The translations under genes were made by a program, and so were the position numbers. This document shows positions 1 through 8,629 of a stretch of DNA of 64,000 nt, in pieces. The notes beneath the pieces were generated by a model that was not told where the DNA came from, ran no database searches, and worked only from the letters and a program-made list of their open reading frames with translations. The stretch lies in contig FSRD01000003.1 in the NCBI GenBank assembly GCA_900129675.1, forward strand, positions 806,001-870,000. Reading direction: 5' to 3'. This DNA comes from Bradyrhizobium erythrophlei (GTDB lineage: Bacteria; Pseudomonadota; Alphaproteobacteria; Rhizobiales; Xanthobacteraceae). How positions within the stretch are numbered: the stretch's first letter is position 1; every line of letters starts with the position of its first letter.

Positions 1-945
1 CGCTTCAATCTGGCCCAGATCGAACTCGAGGACCAGATCGGCTCCGCGCTCAACGGCAACGAGACGTTCAAGCGTTTCAACCCGGTCATCGGCGGCACCT
101 ACAAGATCGCGCCGGAACTGACCGCCTATGCCGGCTATTCCGAAGCCAACCGCGCGCCGACCCCGCTGGAACTGAGCTGCGCGGATCCGGCCCATCCCTG
201 CACGATCGCGGCGTTCCTGGTCTCCGACCCGCCGCTGAAACAGGTGGTATCCCGCACGGTGGAGGCCGGCCTGCGCGGCAGCAAAGAGTTGAGCGTGGGA
301 ACGCTGGGATGGAAGCTCGGTGCTTTCCGCGCGACCAATAGCGACGACATCCTCGCCATTCCAAGCCCGGTGCTGCAGGGTTTTGGTTATTTCCAGAACG
401 TCGGCTCGACCCGCCGGCAAGGCATCGAGGCGCAGGTCACTCTGACGTCGAAGACGCTGCAGCTCTATGCCAGCTACGCCCTGGTCGACGCGCGCTTCCT
501 CGATACGCTGCAGGTCGGCTCCAACTCGCCGTTTGCGGATGCCAATGGTAACGTCCAGATCCTGCCGGGCAACCGGATCCCGGCGATCCCGCGTAACCGG
601 ATCAAGGCCGGCATCGACTATTCGATATCAGATGCGTTCAAGGTCGGTGGCGACGCGCTGTTCGTCGGCAGTCAATATTTCGTCGGAGATGAATCCAATC
701 AGGCGCAGCGGCTCCCGTCCTATGCCGTCTTCAACGTCCATGCCTCGTATCAGATCAACAAGACGTTCCAGATCTACGGCCGCATCGACAACCTCTTCGA
801 CAATCGCTACGCGACCTATGGAACCTTTTTCGATACCAGCGCCGTGCCCAATTTCAGCAATGGCGGCGCTGCGTTCACCGACCCGCTCTCGGTCAGTCCG
901 GCGCGGCCGCGCGCCTTCTATGCGGGGCTCAAGGCGACATTCTGA
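1..945 (+). CDS. TonB-dependent outer-membrane receptor, C-terminal part (5' truncated by window)
   Basis: The reading frame is open from base 1 to the stop at 945, so only the last 314 residues of a longer protein are present. The fragment shows alternating beta-strand segments, a conserved YAGYSEANRAPTPLEL stretch, and the ending RPRAFYAGLKATF with a terminal aromatic residue, as expected of an outer-membrane beta-barrel. TonB-dependent receptors import siderophores, cobalamin or other large ligands using the TonB-ExbBD energy system. The plug domain and TonB box lie outside the window, so the substrate cannot be named. It is convergent with the next gene. Confidence 0.85.
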   Translation, partial: RFNLAQIELEDQIGSALNGNETFKRFNPVIGGTYKIAPELTAYAGYSEANRAPTPLELSCADPAHPCTIAAFLVSDPPLKQVVSRTVEAGLRGSKELSVGTLGWKLGAFRATNSDDILAIPSPVLQGFGYFQNVGSTRRQGIEAQVTLTSKTLQLYASYALVDARFLDTLQVGSNSPFADANGNVQILPGNRIPAIPRNRIKAGIDYSISDAFKVGGDALFVGSQYFVGDESNQAQRLPSYAVFNVHASYQINKTFQIYGRIDNLFDNRYATYGTFFDTSAVPNFSNGGAAFTDPLSVSPARPRAFYAGLKATF

Positions 946-957
946 AATGTATCCGGC

Positions 958-1395
958 CTATTTGAACCGGCGCCAGGCGATATAGCCGATCCAGCCGAAT
1001 ATCGTTGCCGCAACGATCCAGACCACGATGATGGCGATCATTCCCGCCCGGCTCACTGGACGTTGCCCAACCTTATCGGCCCTGGCGCGGCACTCGGCCA
1101 TGACCTCGTCGGGGATCAGCGACACCACGAGCCAGATGCCCAAGGGCACGATGATGAGATCGTCGAGATAACCGACAACCGGAATGAAGTCCGGAATGAG
1201 ATCGATCGGCGACAGCGCATAGGCGGCAACCGCGACCGCGAGCGCCTTTGCGTGCCACGGCACGCGCGGATCGCGGGACGCCAGATAGACGGTGTGGCTG
1301 TCCCGCTTGAGGTTTTGCGCCCAAATCTTGATACGAGAGAGCATCTGCTCTTGTGTCTCCGCGTTATGCCCGACGAGACTGGAGGAGCCCGTCAT
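958..1395 (-). CDS. DUF1232 (YkvA-like) membrane protein
   Basis: This 145-residue protein carries the hallmark of the DUF1232/YkvA family, ALSPIDLIPDFIPVVGYLDD, at about residues 60-79. A hydrophobic segment follows (IIVPLGIWLVVSLI), and a second one lies at the C-terminus (GMIAIIVVWIVAATIFGWIGYIAW). The family is widespread and its function is not established. An internal ATG at residue 18 (MLSRIKIW) is an alternative start, since the first 17 residues look unstructured. It stands alone and is convergent with the receptor gene. Confidence 0.8.
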   Translation of the reverse strand: MTGSSSLVGHNAETQEQMLSRIKIWAQNLKRDSHTVYLASRDPRVPWHAKALAVAVAAYALSPIDLIPDFIPVVGYLDDLIIVPLGIWLVVSLIPDEVMAECRARADKVGQRPVSRAGMIAIIVVWIVAATIFGWIGYIAWRRFK

Positions 1396-1445
1396 CGGGC
1401 GCGCATTCGCGCGACCCGGTGGCCCGCAATGACGGTTTCAGGAAC

Positions 1446-1540
1446 CGTAGGATGGGCAAAGCGGAGCGTGCCCACCATTCCAACGACATTCACGCATAAA
1501 GTGGTGGGCACGGCGCAAGAGCGCCTTTGCCCACCCTACG
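1446..1540. repeat. Nested inverted repeat, probable dispersed palindromic element
   Basis: The outer arms CGTAGGATGGGCAAAG (1446-1461) and CTTTGCCCACCCTACG (1525-1540) are reverse complements with one mismatch. The inner arms GTGCCCACCA (1468-1477) and TGGTGGGCAC (1502-1511) are exact reverse complements. The whole could fold into a long hairpin. It lies outside any convincing gene. From memory, the phrase GTAGGGTGGGCAAAG recurs in Bradyrhizobium intergenic DNA, which would make this a REP-like element; that is not proven from one copy. Confidence 0.7.
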
Positions 1541-1696
1541 AATTACGCCAGCGACGTCTGCACCGCTCGACGCCACCGCATGCTCGACCATCTCAATGAG
1601 ACCAAGCGGACCAACCCCGGCTATACCGCGATGGGGCGGCTGCGTGGCCTCGCCGAATTGCGCGGCGCCATCCGCGCCATCGAGCATGGCGGTTGA
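1541..1696 (+). other. Possible 3' gene remnant or small ORF next to the palindromic repeat
   Basis: Immediately after the repeat, a frame reads as protein-like sequence to a TGA at 1694-1696. From an ATG at 1580 it would encode 38 residues containing GYTAMGRLRGLAELRGAIRAI. No ribosome-binding site was seen. It may be the tail of a gene broken by the repeat, or chance coding in GC-rich DNA. The family is not recognised. Confidence 0.25.
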
Positions 1697-1743
1697 GATG
1701 TCGACCGGCGCGGCGCCAGTCCGTGACGCACGCCGCCGAAGCG

Positions 1744-2379
1744 CTATCGGTCCTTCTCGGCGGCCTTGATCGCAAGCGACAGACTGAGTTTGGTCTGTTC
1801 CGCGATATCCTCGACCAGCTCTTCGCGCGTGATGTGAGCAACCTGCCCGGTGAGCAGCCCCTGTTCCGCCAGCATGACCACGCCATGCAGCGCGGCCCAG
1901 ATTTTCAGCGCATGCCGTTCGCGCAGCAATCCAACGGCCGGAGCTTCCAGGGCCTCCAGCACCAGACCAAAGGTTTCCATCGCGGCGGCGTGAAGCTCGG
2001 TGCCCTTTGGCGCGCAGGCCATGGTGCGCGAGGCGAACATCAGTCGGTAGATGCCATTGCGGCGAAGGCCGAAATCCAGCATGGCGAGCGCAAAGCGCGA
2101 CAGCTTCGAACGTGTCGACGGTTTTCCGATCGACTCGCGAAGGGTTGCGCTGAACTGGCGGAAGGCCTCGGCCGTCACCGCGGTCAGCAGCGTCTCGCGG
2201 TCGGCAAAGTGCCGGTAGGGCGCAGGTTGCGAGACACCGAGCTTTTTCGCCAGCGCGCTGATGCTGACGGCCTCGGGGCCGCCAAGCTCGACCTGCTGAA
2301 GCGCAGCCTGAACCAGGGCATCCCTGAGATCCCCATGGTGGTAGGTATTGAACGGTTTGCGGGCGGGACGGGGCGACAT
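1744..2379 (-). CDS. TetR/AcrR family transcriptional regulator
   Basis: This 211-residue protein has a typical TetR DNA-binding domain at about residues 14-60 (YHHGDLRDALVQAALQQVE, then VSISALAKKLGVSQPAPYRHFADRETLL). A helical ligand-binding domain of the WHG-like type follows. It is divergent from the ferredoxin and P450 genes, and two matching 15-bp palindromes lie in the shared promoter region. It is therefore most likely an autoregulated repressor of the P450 operon that responds to a small hydrophobic inducer. The inducer is unknown. The start at 2379 is only 5 bases from the first palindrome. Confidence 0.85.
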   Translation of the reverse strand: MSPRPARKPFNTYHHGDLRDALVQAALQQVELGGPEAVSISALAKKLGVSQPAPYRHFADRETLLTAVTAEAFRQFSATLRESIGKPSTRSKLSRFALAMLDFGLRRNGIYRLMFASRTMACAPKGTELHAAAMETFGLVLEALEAPAVGLLRERHALKIWAALHGVVMLAEQGLLTGQVAHITREELVEDIAEQTKLSLSLAIKAAEKDR

Positions 2380-2384
2380 TCAGT

Positions 2385-2446
2385 GTTATGATCTATAACT
2401 TTCCGCTTGACAGCACAACCATGGACCGAATGTAATATGGTATAAC
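2385..2446. promoter_or_regulatory. Divergent promoter with two putative TetR operators
   Basis: Two related 15-mers, GTTATGATCTATAAC (2385-2399) and GTAATATGGTATAAC (2432-2446), fit GTnAT-N5-ATAAC. A sigma70-like promoter for the rightward genes overlaps the second: TTGACA at 2407-2412 and TGTAAT at 2431-2436, spaced 18 bp. A repressor on these sites would block both directions. This is assigned by pattern and position only. Confidence 0.6.
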
Positions 2447-2532
2447 TTCCGGCGTGGCGCCGACCCGCCCGCACGGTCCAATCGACACGAGGAAACGCGC
2501 GCGGCCAACAGCGCGTGAGAAGGGAGACATGC

Positions 2533-2742
2533 ATGTCCGGAAAGCTGAAGATCCGCGTCGACCAGGACAAATGTCAGGGACATGCGCGCTGCAAATCGCT
2601 GGCGCCGGAACTGTTCGATCTCGACGAATTCGGTAACGCGCATGAGATCGGCGATGGCACCGTGCCGCCGGGTCTGGAAGACAAGGCCTGGCTGGCGCAT
2701 TCCAATTGTCCGGAAATCGCGATCGAGATCACCGAGGAATGA
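2533..2742 (+). CDS. Small 3Fe-4S-type ferredoxin, partner of the P450
   Basis: This 69-residue ferredoxin has the spacing C14-x2-H17-x2-C20 and C59-P60. The histidine where 4Fe-4S ferredoxins carry the second cysteine marks the 3Fe-4S ferredoxins that feed electrons to bacterial cytochromes P450. An acidic surface (many Asp and Glu) suits docking to P450. The ATG at 2533 is preferred over the GTG at 2515 because AAGGGAG at 2520-2526 is well placed for it. It is the first gene of an operon with the P450, 68 bases upstream. No ferredoxin reductase gene is adjacent, so a reductase elsewhere must supply electrons. Confidence 0.85.
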   Translation: MSGKLKIRVDQDKCQGHARCKSLAPELFDLDEFGNAHEIGDGTVPPGLEDKAWLAHSNCPEIAIEITEE

Positions 2743-2810
2743 CCCGCGCGTCGAGGACGATGCAAGCCGCGAATATTGATCCGAGCGAACAAAACAGAGG
2801 AAACTGTCCG

Positions 2811-4034
2811 ATGTCCGATTCTTCCAGCGTGCTGCCCGAGCATCCTCCGGTCACCGACTGGGTCCGCGATTTCGACCACACCGATCCGCGCTGGACCGAA
2901 AATCCGTTTCCGATCTGGGACGAGTTGCGCGCCCACAGTCCGGTGGTCCACACCGACCGCTTTCTCGGCTGCTACATGCCGACCACCTATCAGGCGGTAA
3001 AGGAGATCGCCTACGACACCGAGCACTTCTCCTCGCGCCGCGTCATCGTCCGCGACGAGCGGCCGGAGGTGACGCGGAACGCCGCCCCGCCGATCACCTC
3101 CGATCCTCCGGAGCACAAGCCGGCCAAGCAATTGCTGCTGCCGCCGTTCACGCCGGATGCGATGAAGAAGCTGGAACCGCGGGTCCGCGCGATCTGCAAC
3201 GAATTGATCGACGAGTTCATCGCCGACGGCAGTTGCGACGCGGCGGCGCGCTATACCAAGTATATTCCGGTGCGCGCCATCGCCCACATGCTCGGCATCC
3301 CCGAACAGGACAGCGATCGCTTCATCACATGGATCCACATGATCCTCGAGCTCAGCATCAAGGACGAGCGGATGCTGATGCAGGCGGTGCAGGAGATGAC
3401 CGCCTATTTCGCCGGCCACATCGAAGCGCGCAAGCAGCATCCGACCGACGACCTGATCTCGACGCTGATGAACGCCAAGGACAGGAATGGCCAGCCGCTG
3501 GATGACTCCCACGTGCTTGGTTCGCTGCGGCTGCTGCTGATTGCCGGCATCGACACCACCTGGAGCGCGATCGGCGCTTCCTTGTGGCATCTTGCCAAAA
3601 CGCCGTCGGACCGCGAGCGTCTGATCGCGGAGCCGGAATTGATGCCGATCGCGATTGAGGAATTGTTGCGGGCCTACTCGCCGGTGACGATGGCGCGTGA
3701 GGTGATGAAGGAAACCACCATCAGCGGCTGCCCGGTCAAGCCCGGCAACATGGTGCTGCTGTCGTTCCCGGCCGCCAACCGCGATCCAACTGTCTTCCCG
3801 GATGCCGACAAGGTCGTGATCGACCGCAAGGAGAACCGTCACGCCGCCTTCGGCCTCGGCATTCACCGCTGCGTCGGCTCCAACCTCGCGCGCATGGAGA
3901 TGACGGTCGCGATCGAGGAATGGCTGAAGCGCATCCCCGAGTTCCGTCTCGATCCGGCTGGCCAGGTCACATGGTCGCAAGGTACCGTGCGCGGGCCACG
4001 CCAGCTTCCGATCCTGTTCGGCAAGGCGAACTAG
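2811..4034 (+). CDS. Cytochrome P450
   Basis: This 407-residue soluble bacterial P450 has all core motifs: I-helix AGIDTT (245-250) for oxygen activation, the K-helix ExxR pair E284-R287, and the heme loop F347-GLGIHRC354-VG with Cys354 as thiolate ligand. The start at 2811 follows AGAGG at 2796-2800; a longer frame to 2706 would overlap the ferredoxin and is rejected. It should hydroxylate a small hydrophobic compound with electrons from the ferredoxin before it. The substrate is not predictable from sequence. Control by the divergent TetR protein is likely. Confidence 0.92.
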   Translation: MSDSSSVLPEHPPVTDWVRDFDHTDPRWTENPFPIWDELRAHSPVVHTDRFLGCYMPTTYQAVKEIAYDTEHFSSRRVIVRDERPEVTRNAAPPITSDPPEHKPAKQLLLPPFTPDAMKKLEPRVRAICNELIDEFIADGSCDAAARYTKYIPVRAIAHMLGIPEQDSDRFITWIHMILELSIKDERMLMQAVQEMTAYFAGHIEARKQHPTDDLISTLMNAKDRNGQPLDDSHVLGSLRLLLIAGIDTTWSAIGASLWHLAKTPSDRERLIAEPELMPIAIEELLRAYSPVTMAREVMKETTISGCPVKPGNMVLLSFPAANRDPTVFPDADKVVIDRKENRHAAFGLGIHRCVGSNLARMEMTVAIEEWLKRIPEFRLDPAGQVTWSQGTVRGPRQLPILFGKAN

Positions 4035-4576
4035 GCGGCGTTTCCGCGCATCGCCTTATGTTAGCGGATCCGTCGGCGCTGTGCGCGCGGCGGGTCCTAG
4101 GGCACCGCCATTTCGATTGGTCGAAGACATCTCAACTTCCGATTCCACAATCCGAATTCACCGCCGCTGCGCTTCATCATCAACACGGTCGCGCAAACGA
4201 GCGCGCCGATTGGATGGTCAGGCTGGTCCATCAACACGCGTGCGCAGACTTCCATAGTCTATTCAATATTTTACGCGATCGATTGGCAGCAAGAAGGTGA
4301 GCGAAACAGGCGGCTTGGACCGCGGATTTCCGGTTGCCTTCCGGTGACGGACTGGCGAATGCGACGTGGCTCGACTTTCGATCAATGAAAGTGCATCAAC
4401 CATCGTTCTGTCGGCATTACGATGACGAAAGCCACTTCCGGATGATATGGGTGAGAGTTGATCTCATCGCGAAGGCTCGCCCCCGCACGAACTCCTCTAT
4501 CTCCGGCCGATTTACATGATCGACGATCTTCGGATAGGCACGGGTCGCGGCGCAGCGGGTTGAACCAAAACGGAAA
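4035..4576. other. Intergenic region without a recognisable gene
   Basis: About 540 bases lie between the P450 gene and the sugar-catabolic operon. Short open frames occur but none has a ribosome-binding site, a family motif or convincing composition. The region probably holds the promoter of the downstream operon; no clear promoter, operator or terminator could be defined. Confidence 0.5.
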
Positions 4577-5515
4577 ATGGTCATGGCAAATTCCACCGTT
4601 CAACGGCCCTACAAGGGTGTATTTCCGGTCGTTCCGACGGTGTTCGACGGCGACGGCCGGCTCGATCTCGATGGCCAGAAGCGCGCCGTCGACTGCATGA
4701 TCGATGCCGGCTCGCAGGGGCTCTGCATCCTCGCCAACTTCTCCGAGCAGTTCGTGCTGACCGACGCCGAGCGCGACCTGATACTCGACGCCGTGCTGAA
4801 CCATGTCGCGGGCCGCATCCCCGTGATCGTCACGACAACCCATTTCGCTTCGCGCATCTGTGCCGAACGTTCGCGGCGGGCCGAGCAGGCAGGTGCGGCC
4901 ATGGTGATGGTGATGCCGCCCTATCATGGGGCGACCATCCGGGTTGGAGAAAACGCCATCTACGAGTTCTACCGAACCGTTTCGGACGCAATCGCGATCC
5001 CCATCATGATCCAGGATGCGCCGGTGGCCGGCACGCCGCTCTCGGCGGCTTTCCTCGCCCGCATGGCACGTGACCTCAAGAACATCGCCTACTTCAAGAT
5101 CGAGACGCCGCAGGCCGCCGCCAAGCTGCGCGAGTTGATCGCACTCGGCGGTGCGGCAATCGAAGGTCCGTGGGACGGTGAGGAGGCGATCACGCTGCTA
5201 GCCGACCTTGATGCCGGTGCGACCGGCGCGATGACCGGCGGAGGGTATCCGGATGGCATTCGTCAGATCACCGACCCGTATTTTGCCGGCCGCCGTGACG
5301 AAGCGATGGCGGCCTATCAACGCTGGCTGCCGCTGATCAATTTTGAAAATCGCCAATGCGGCCTTATTGCGTGCAAGGTGCTGATGAAGGAAGGCGGCGT
5401 TATCAAACACGAAACCGTCCGCCTTCCGCTGCAGCCGGTGCATCCGGCGGTTCGATCGGGTTTGATCGAAATCGCGGGCCGTCTCGATCCACTCGTGTTG
5501 CGCTGGGGTAAGTGA
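4577..5515 (+). CDS. DapA-family aldolase/dehydratase, probable L-2-keto-3-deoxyarabonate dehydratase
   Basis: This 312-residue TIM-barrel protein belongs to the dihydrodipicolinate synthase/N-acetylneuraminate lyase family. Lys174 in AYFKIETP is the expected Schiff-base lysine. The tyrosine usual in the YNVP motif is replaced: the segment reads IMIQDAP (about 144-149). This argues against DHDPS proper and suits a keto-deoxy-sugar-acid dehydratase. The neighbours (sugar dehydrogenase, mutarotase, lactonase, sugar importer) suggest the non-phosphorylative L-arabinose pathway, where this enzyme makes 2-oxoglutarate semialdehyde. The exact sugar is inferred from context. An ATG at 4583 is an alternative start. 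Confidence 0.75.
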   Translation: MVMANSTVQRPYKGVFPVVPTVFDGDGRLDLDGQKRAVDCMIDAGSQGLCILANFSEQFVLTDAERDLILDAVLNHVAGRIPVIVTTTHFASRICAERSRRAEQAGAAMVMVMPPYHGATIRVGENAIYEFYRTVSDAIAIPIMIQDAPVAGTPLSAAFLARMARDLKNIAYFKIETPQAAAKLRELIALGGAAIEGPWDGEEAITLLADLDAGATGAMTGGGYPDGIRQITDPYFAGRRDEAMAAYQRWLPLINFENRQCGLIACKVLMKEGGVIKHETVRLPLQPVHPAVRSGLIEIAGRLDPLVLRWGK

Positions 5516-5518
5516 GCC

Positions 5519-6451
5519 GTGGTGACCGCCGTCCGCCTCGCCATTGTCGGCCTCGGCAAGATCGCCAGGGATCAGCACATCCCCGCGATCGCCGGCACTG
5601 AGGGTATCGAGCTCGCGGCCATCGCCAGCCGCAATGCGTCCATCGACGGCATCGCGCATTTCGCGACACTCGACGAACTGCTCTTTGCCGCACCCGGGAT
5701 CGATGCCGTGGCGCTTTGCACGCCGCCGCAAGTTCGTCACGCACAGGCTGCGGCGGCGTTGCAGGCCGGCAAGCACGTGTTGCTCGAAAAGCCGCCGGGC
5801 GCGACCGTCAGCGAATTGATGCCGCTGATCGGGTCGGCACGGCAAACCGGGCGAACGCTGTTCGCAACCTGGCATTCCCGTTTTGCGCCGGCCGTCGAAC
5901 CCGCGCGAGCGTTCCTCGCCGACCGGCAAATCAATTCGGTTGTGGTCGAATGGAAGGAAGACGTGAAGGTTTGGCATCCCGGTCAGGCCTGGATCTGGGA
6001 GCCCGGTGGGCTGGGGGTGTTCGATCCCGGCATCAACGCGCTTTCGATCCTCACCCGCATTTTGCCGCGGCCATTCTTTCTGACCAAGGCCGAACTGTCC
6101 TTCCCGCGGAATCGCGCGGCTCCGATCGCGGCCGATCTCGTCTTCTCGGATGACACCGGCCTGCCGATCCGGGCTGAATTCGACTGGCGCCAGACCGGCC
6201 CGCAGACCTGGGATATCAGCGTCGACACCGACAGGGGGCGTATGACACTCGCTTCCGGCGGCAGCCATCTCGTCCATGATGGCCACGTCCTGGTTGATGA
6301 GAAGCAGGCGGAATACCGCGGCATCTATCGGCGCTTCGTCGAACTGATCGCCAATGGTGTGTCCGATGCCGATCTGTCGCCGCTGGCCCATGTCGCGGAT
6401 GCCTTCATGCTCGGCCGGCGCCGCGATGTCGAACCATTCATCGAGGATTGA
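5519..6451 (+). CDS. Gfo/Idh/MocA-family sugar dehydrogenase (L-arabinose/D-galactose 1-dehydrogenase-like)
   Basis: This 310-residue oxidoreductase has an N-terminal Rossmann motif GLGKIA (about 11-16) and the family EKP motif in LLEKPPGA near residue 93. Family members oxidise sugars or inositols with NAD(P)+. The length matches that recalled for the Azospirillum L-arabinose 1-dehydrogenase. The context of a mutarotase and a lactonase supports oxidation of an aldose at C1 to the lactone. The gene starts with tandem GTG codons, 3 bases after the dehydratase stop, and its stop overlaps the next ATG by one base, so it is tightly coupled in an operon. Confidence 0.75.
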   Translation: MVTAVRLAIVGLGKIARDQHIPAIAGTEGIELAAIASRNASIDGIAHFATLDELLFAAPGIDAVALCTPPQVRHAQAAAALQAGKHVLLEKPPGATVSELMPLIGSARQTGRTLFATWHSRFAPAVEPARAFLADRQINSVVVEWKEDVKVWHPGQAWIWEPGGLGVFDPGINALSILTRILPRPFFLTKAELSFPRNRAAPIAADLVFSDDTGLPIRAEFDWRQTGPQTWDISVDTDRGRMTLASGGSHLVHDGHVLVDEKQAEYRGIYRRFVELIANGVSDADLSPLAHVADAFMLGRRRDVEPFIED

Positions 6452-7542
6452 TGACGCAGATGGATAAATCACAGGCGCCGAAGGCCGCGCGCGAGATTTT
6501 CGGACATCTTCCGGATGGCGCCGCGATTGAAATGGTGCGGCTGCGCGGCGACAACGGTTTTGAGGTGCACGTTATCACCTATGGCGCGGCGCTGCAGTCG
6601 ATCTTCGTGCCGGATCGCGCCGGGCGCTTTGCCGATGTTGTGCTTGGCCGCGATGATCTTGCAGGCTATCTCGCGGTTCGGCGATTCCTCGGCGCGACGA
6701 TTGGGCGTTACGCCAACCGGATTGCGAACGGCAGCTTCGAACTGGACGGTCGCCGTTTTCAATTGCCCAGCAATGATGGGGCCAATGCGCTGCATGGCGG
6801 GCTGGCAGGCTTCGATCGCAAACCCTGGACCATCACCGCAATCGGCGAGAACCCTGCGCCGTTCGTTACGCTGTCCTATCTCAGCCTGGACGGCGAGGAA
6901 GGCTATCCCGGCACGCTGAAGACCGAGATAACCTACCGCATTTCGGGCGGCAGCGAGCTTTCGCTTGAATTCTCCGCGGTGACCGACAAACCGACCATCG
7001 TCAATCTCACCAATCACAGCTTCTTCAACCTCGCGGGCGTCGATCGCGAGGGCGGCATTCTCGATCACGTTCTGACAATTGCGGCGGATACGTATTTGCC
7101 GGTGAGCGCGGCCGGCATTCCCTCGGGCGCGTCAGACAAGGTTGATGCAACGCCGTTTGACTTCCGCAAACCCCATCGTGTTGGCGGTCGCCTTGGCGAC
7201 GCGGATGAACAGGTTTTGATTCGACAGGGCTATGATCACAATTTCTGCCTGCGTGGCGGCGCCAGCAGCGTCCCGCGCTTTGCTGCTCGTGTGGAGGATC
7301 CGGAGTCGGGCCGTGTTCTCGAACTCTGGACCAATCAACCGGGCGTCCAGTTCTATTCGGGCAATTTCCTTGATGGAACCGTGACCGGCAAATATGGCCG
7401 CGTCCACCATCAGTTTGATGCGCTATGCCTGGAGCCGCAGGTCTATCCCGATACGCCAAATCGTCCGGATTTTCCGTCGGCGCGGCTCGATCCCGAGCAG
7501 ACCTATCGCCATACCTCGCTGTATCGATTTTCCACCAGCTGA
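6451..7542 (+). CDS. galM: Aldose 1-epimerase (mutarotase)
   Basis: This protein of about 363 residues matches the GalM family: an N-terminal YGAALQSI segment, FLGATIGRYANRIANG, the catalytic histidine in LTNHSFFNLAG (about residue 189), and the catalytic glutamate in CLEPQVYPDTPN near the C-terminus. It interconverts alpha and beta anomers of aldoses, supplying the anomer used by the C1 dehydrogenase encoded just upstream. The ATG at 6451 overlaps the upstream stop. A TTG at 6448 and an ATG at 6463 are alternatives. Confidence 0.88.
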   Translation: MTQMDKSQAPKAAREIFGHLPDGAAIEMVRLRGDNGFEVHVITYGAALQSIFVPDRAGRFADVVLGRDDLAGYLAVRRFLGATIGRYANRIANGSFELDGRRFQLPSNDGANALHGGLAGFDRKPWTITAIGENPAPFVTLSYLSLDGEEGYPGTLKTEITYRISGGSELSLEFSAVTDKPTIVNLTNHSFFNLAGVDREGGILDHVLTIAADTYLPVSAAGIPSGASDKVDATPFDFRKPHRVGGRLGDADEQVLIRQGYDHNFCLRGGASSVPRFAARVEDPESGRVLELWTNQPGVQFYSGNFLDGTVTGKYGRVHHQFDALCLEPQVYPDTPNRPDFPSARLDPEQTYRHTSLYRFSTS

Positions 7543-7566
7543 CGGCGCAGAAGAAAGGGACATCGC

Positions 7567-8454
7567 GTGGAGCAAGTCGGCACCAGGATCCTGAGCGAAC
7601 AGCATTGCCATCTCGGCGAGGGCTGTACCTATGACCCGGTGACCGATACCGCATGGTGGTTCGATATCATCGAGCGCACCCTGTTTCAGGCAGATCTTCA
7701 ATCCGGCGCCGTCACCACGCACGCGCTGCCGCTGATGGCCAGCGTGCTTGCCTTCATTGACGCCCGGCACCAGCTGCTCGCGACCGAAAACGGTCTCTAT
7801 GTTCGCGACATCGCGGATGGCCGCCTTGCGCTTCACATGCCGCTCGAGGCCGAGAATGCGGCAACGCGGTCCAACGATGGGCGGGTCCATCCTTGCGGCG
7901 CGCTATGGATCGGAACCATGGGCCGCAGGGGAGAAAAGGGGGCGGGCGCGATCTATCACATTCATCAGGGTGCATTGCTCAGGCTCTATGCAAACGTGAG
8001 CATCCCGAACGCGATTTGCTTTTCGCCAGATGGGGCCACCGCCTACTTCACCGACAGCCGTGAAGGAATTCTCTATCGCGTCGCGGTCGACCCGGCGAAT
8101 GCCCTGCCGACCGGCAATCCCGCGATACTCTATGATCATCGTGGCGGGGCAGGGAGCCCCGACGGCGCCGTCGTCGACAGCGAGGGATTGATCTGGAATG
8201 CGCGTTGGGGCGGGTCGTGCATCGACGTCTATACGCCGGAAGGCGGGCGCGTTCGCACCATTCGGGTGCCGGCGACGCAGCCGAGCTGCCCGGCGTTCGT
8301 CGGCCGGCGTTTCGATCGGCTGCTGGTGACCACCGCCTGGGAGGGGATGGACGAGCAAGCCAGGGCTGCCGATCCCGGCCACGGCAGGACGTTCATTCTC
8401 GACGTCGGCGCACGGGGACGGGCGGAACCGTGCGTCAGGCTCGGTCCGGCATGA
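7567..8454 (+). CDS. SMP-30/gluconolactonase family sugar lactonase
   Basis: This 295-residue six-bladed beta-propeller lactonase shows the family metal-site segments: LGEG with Glu18, NDGRVHPCGALWIGTM, NAICFSPDGATAYFTDS, and SPDGAVVDSEGLIWNARWGG. Members hydrolyse aldonolactones to aldonic acids using a divalent cation. In this operon it would open the lactone made by the Gfo/Idh dehydrogenase. The start is a GTG at 7567 preceded by AAAGGGA. It is the last enzyme gene before the importer genes. Confidence 0.85.
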   Translation: MEQVGTRILSEQHCHLGEGCTYDPVTDTAWWFDIIERTLFQADLQSGAVTTHALPLMASVLAFIDARHQLLATENGLYVRDIADGRLALHMPLEAENAATRSNDGRVHPCGALWIGTMGRRGEKGAGAIYHIHQGALLRLYANVSIPNAICFSPDGATAYFTDSREGILYRVAVDPANALPTGNPAILYDHRGGAGSPDGAVVDSEGLIWNARWGGSCIDVYTPEGGRVRTIRVPATQPSCPAFVGRRFDRLLVTTAWEGMDEQARAADPGHGRTFILDVGARGRAEPCVRLGPA

Positions 8455-8629
8455 AGAGCAGCCCCATCGCACTAGAGTTTATGATGCTTGCAGAACCACC
8501 ATGCGTGATTGATCATCTCCTCGTTTCGGTCGGCCACGATGGGTACCTGACAATGCGCCGATACGCACCGGCGCCAAAAGCAAACCGCGGCAACGCGGCG
8601 ATTAAGGCTCAACACTCTGGGAGCGAAAA

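Noticed and set aside
2574..3980. 468-codon leftward frame opposite the P450 gene
   Set aside because: It is antisense to a gene with complete P450 motifs and is rich in Arg, His and Asp as expected of a mirror frame in GC-rich DNA.
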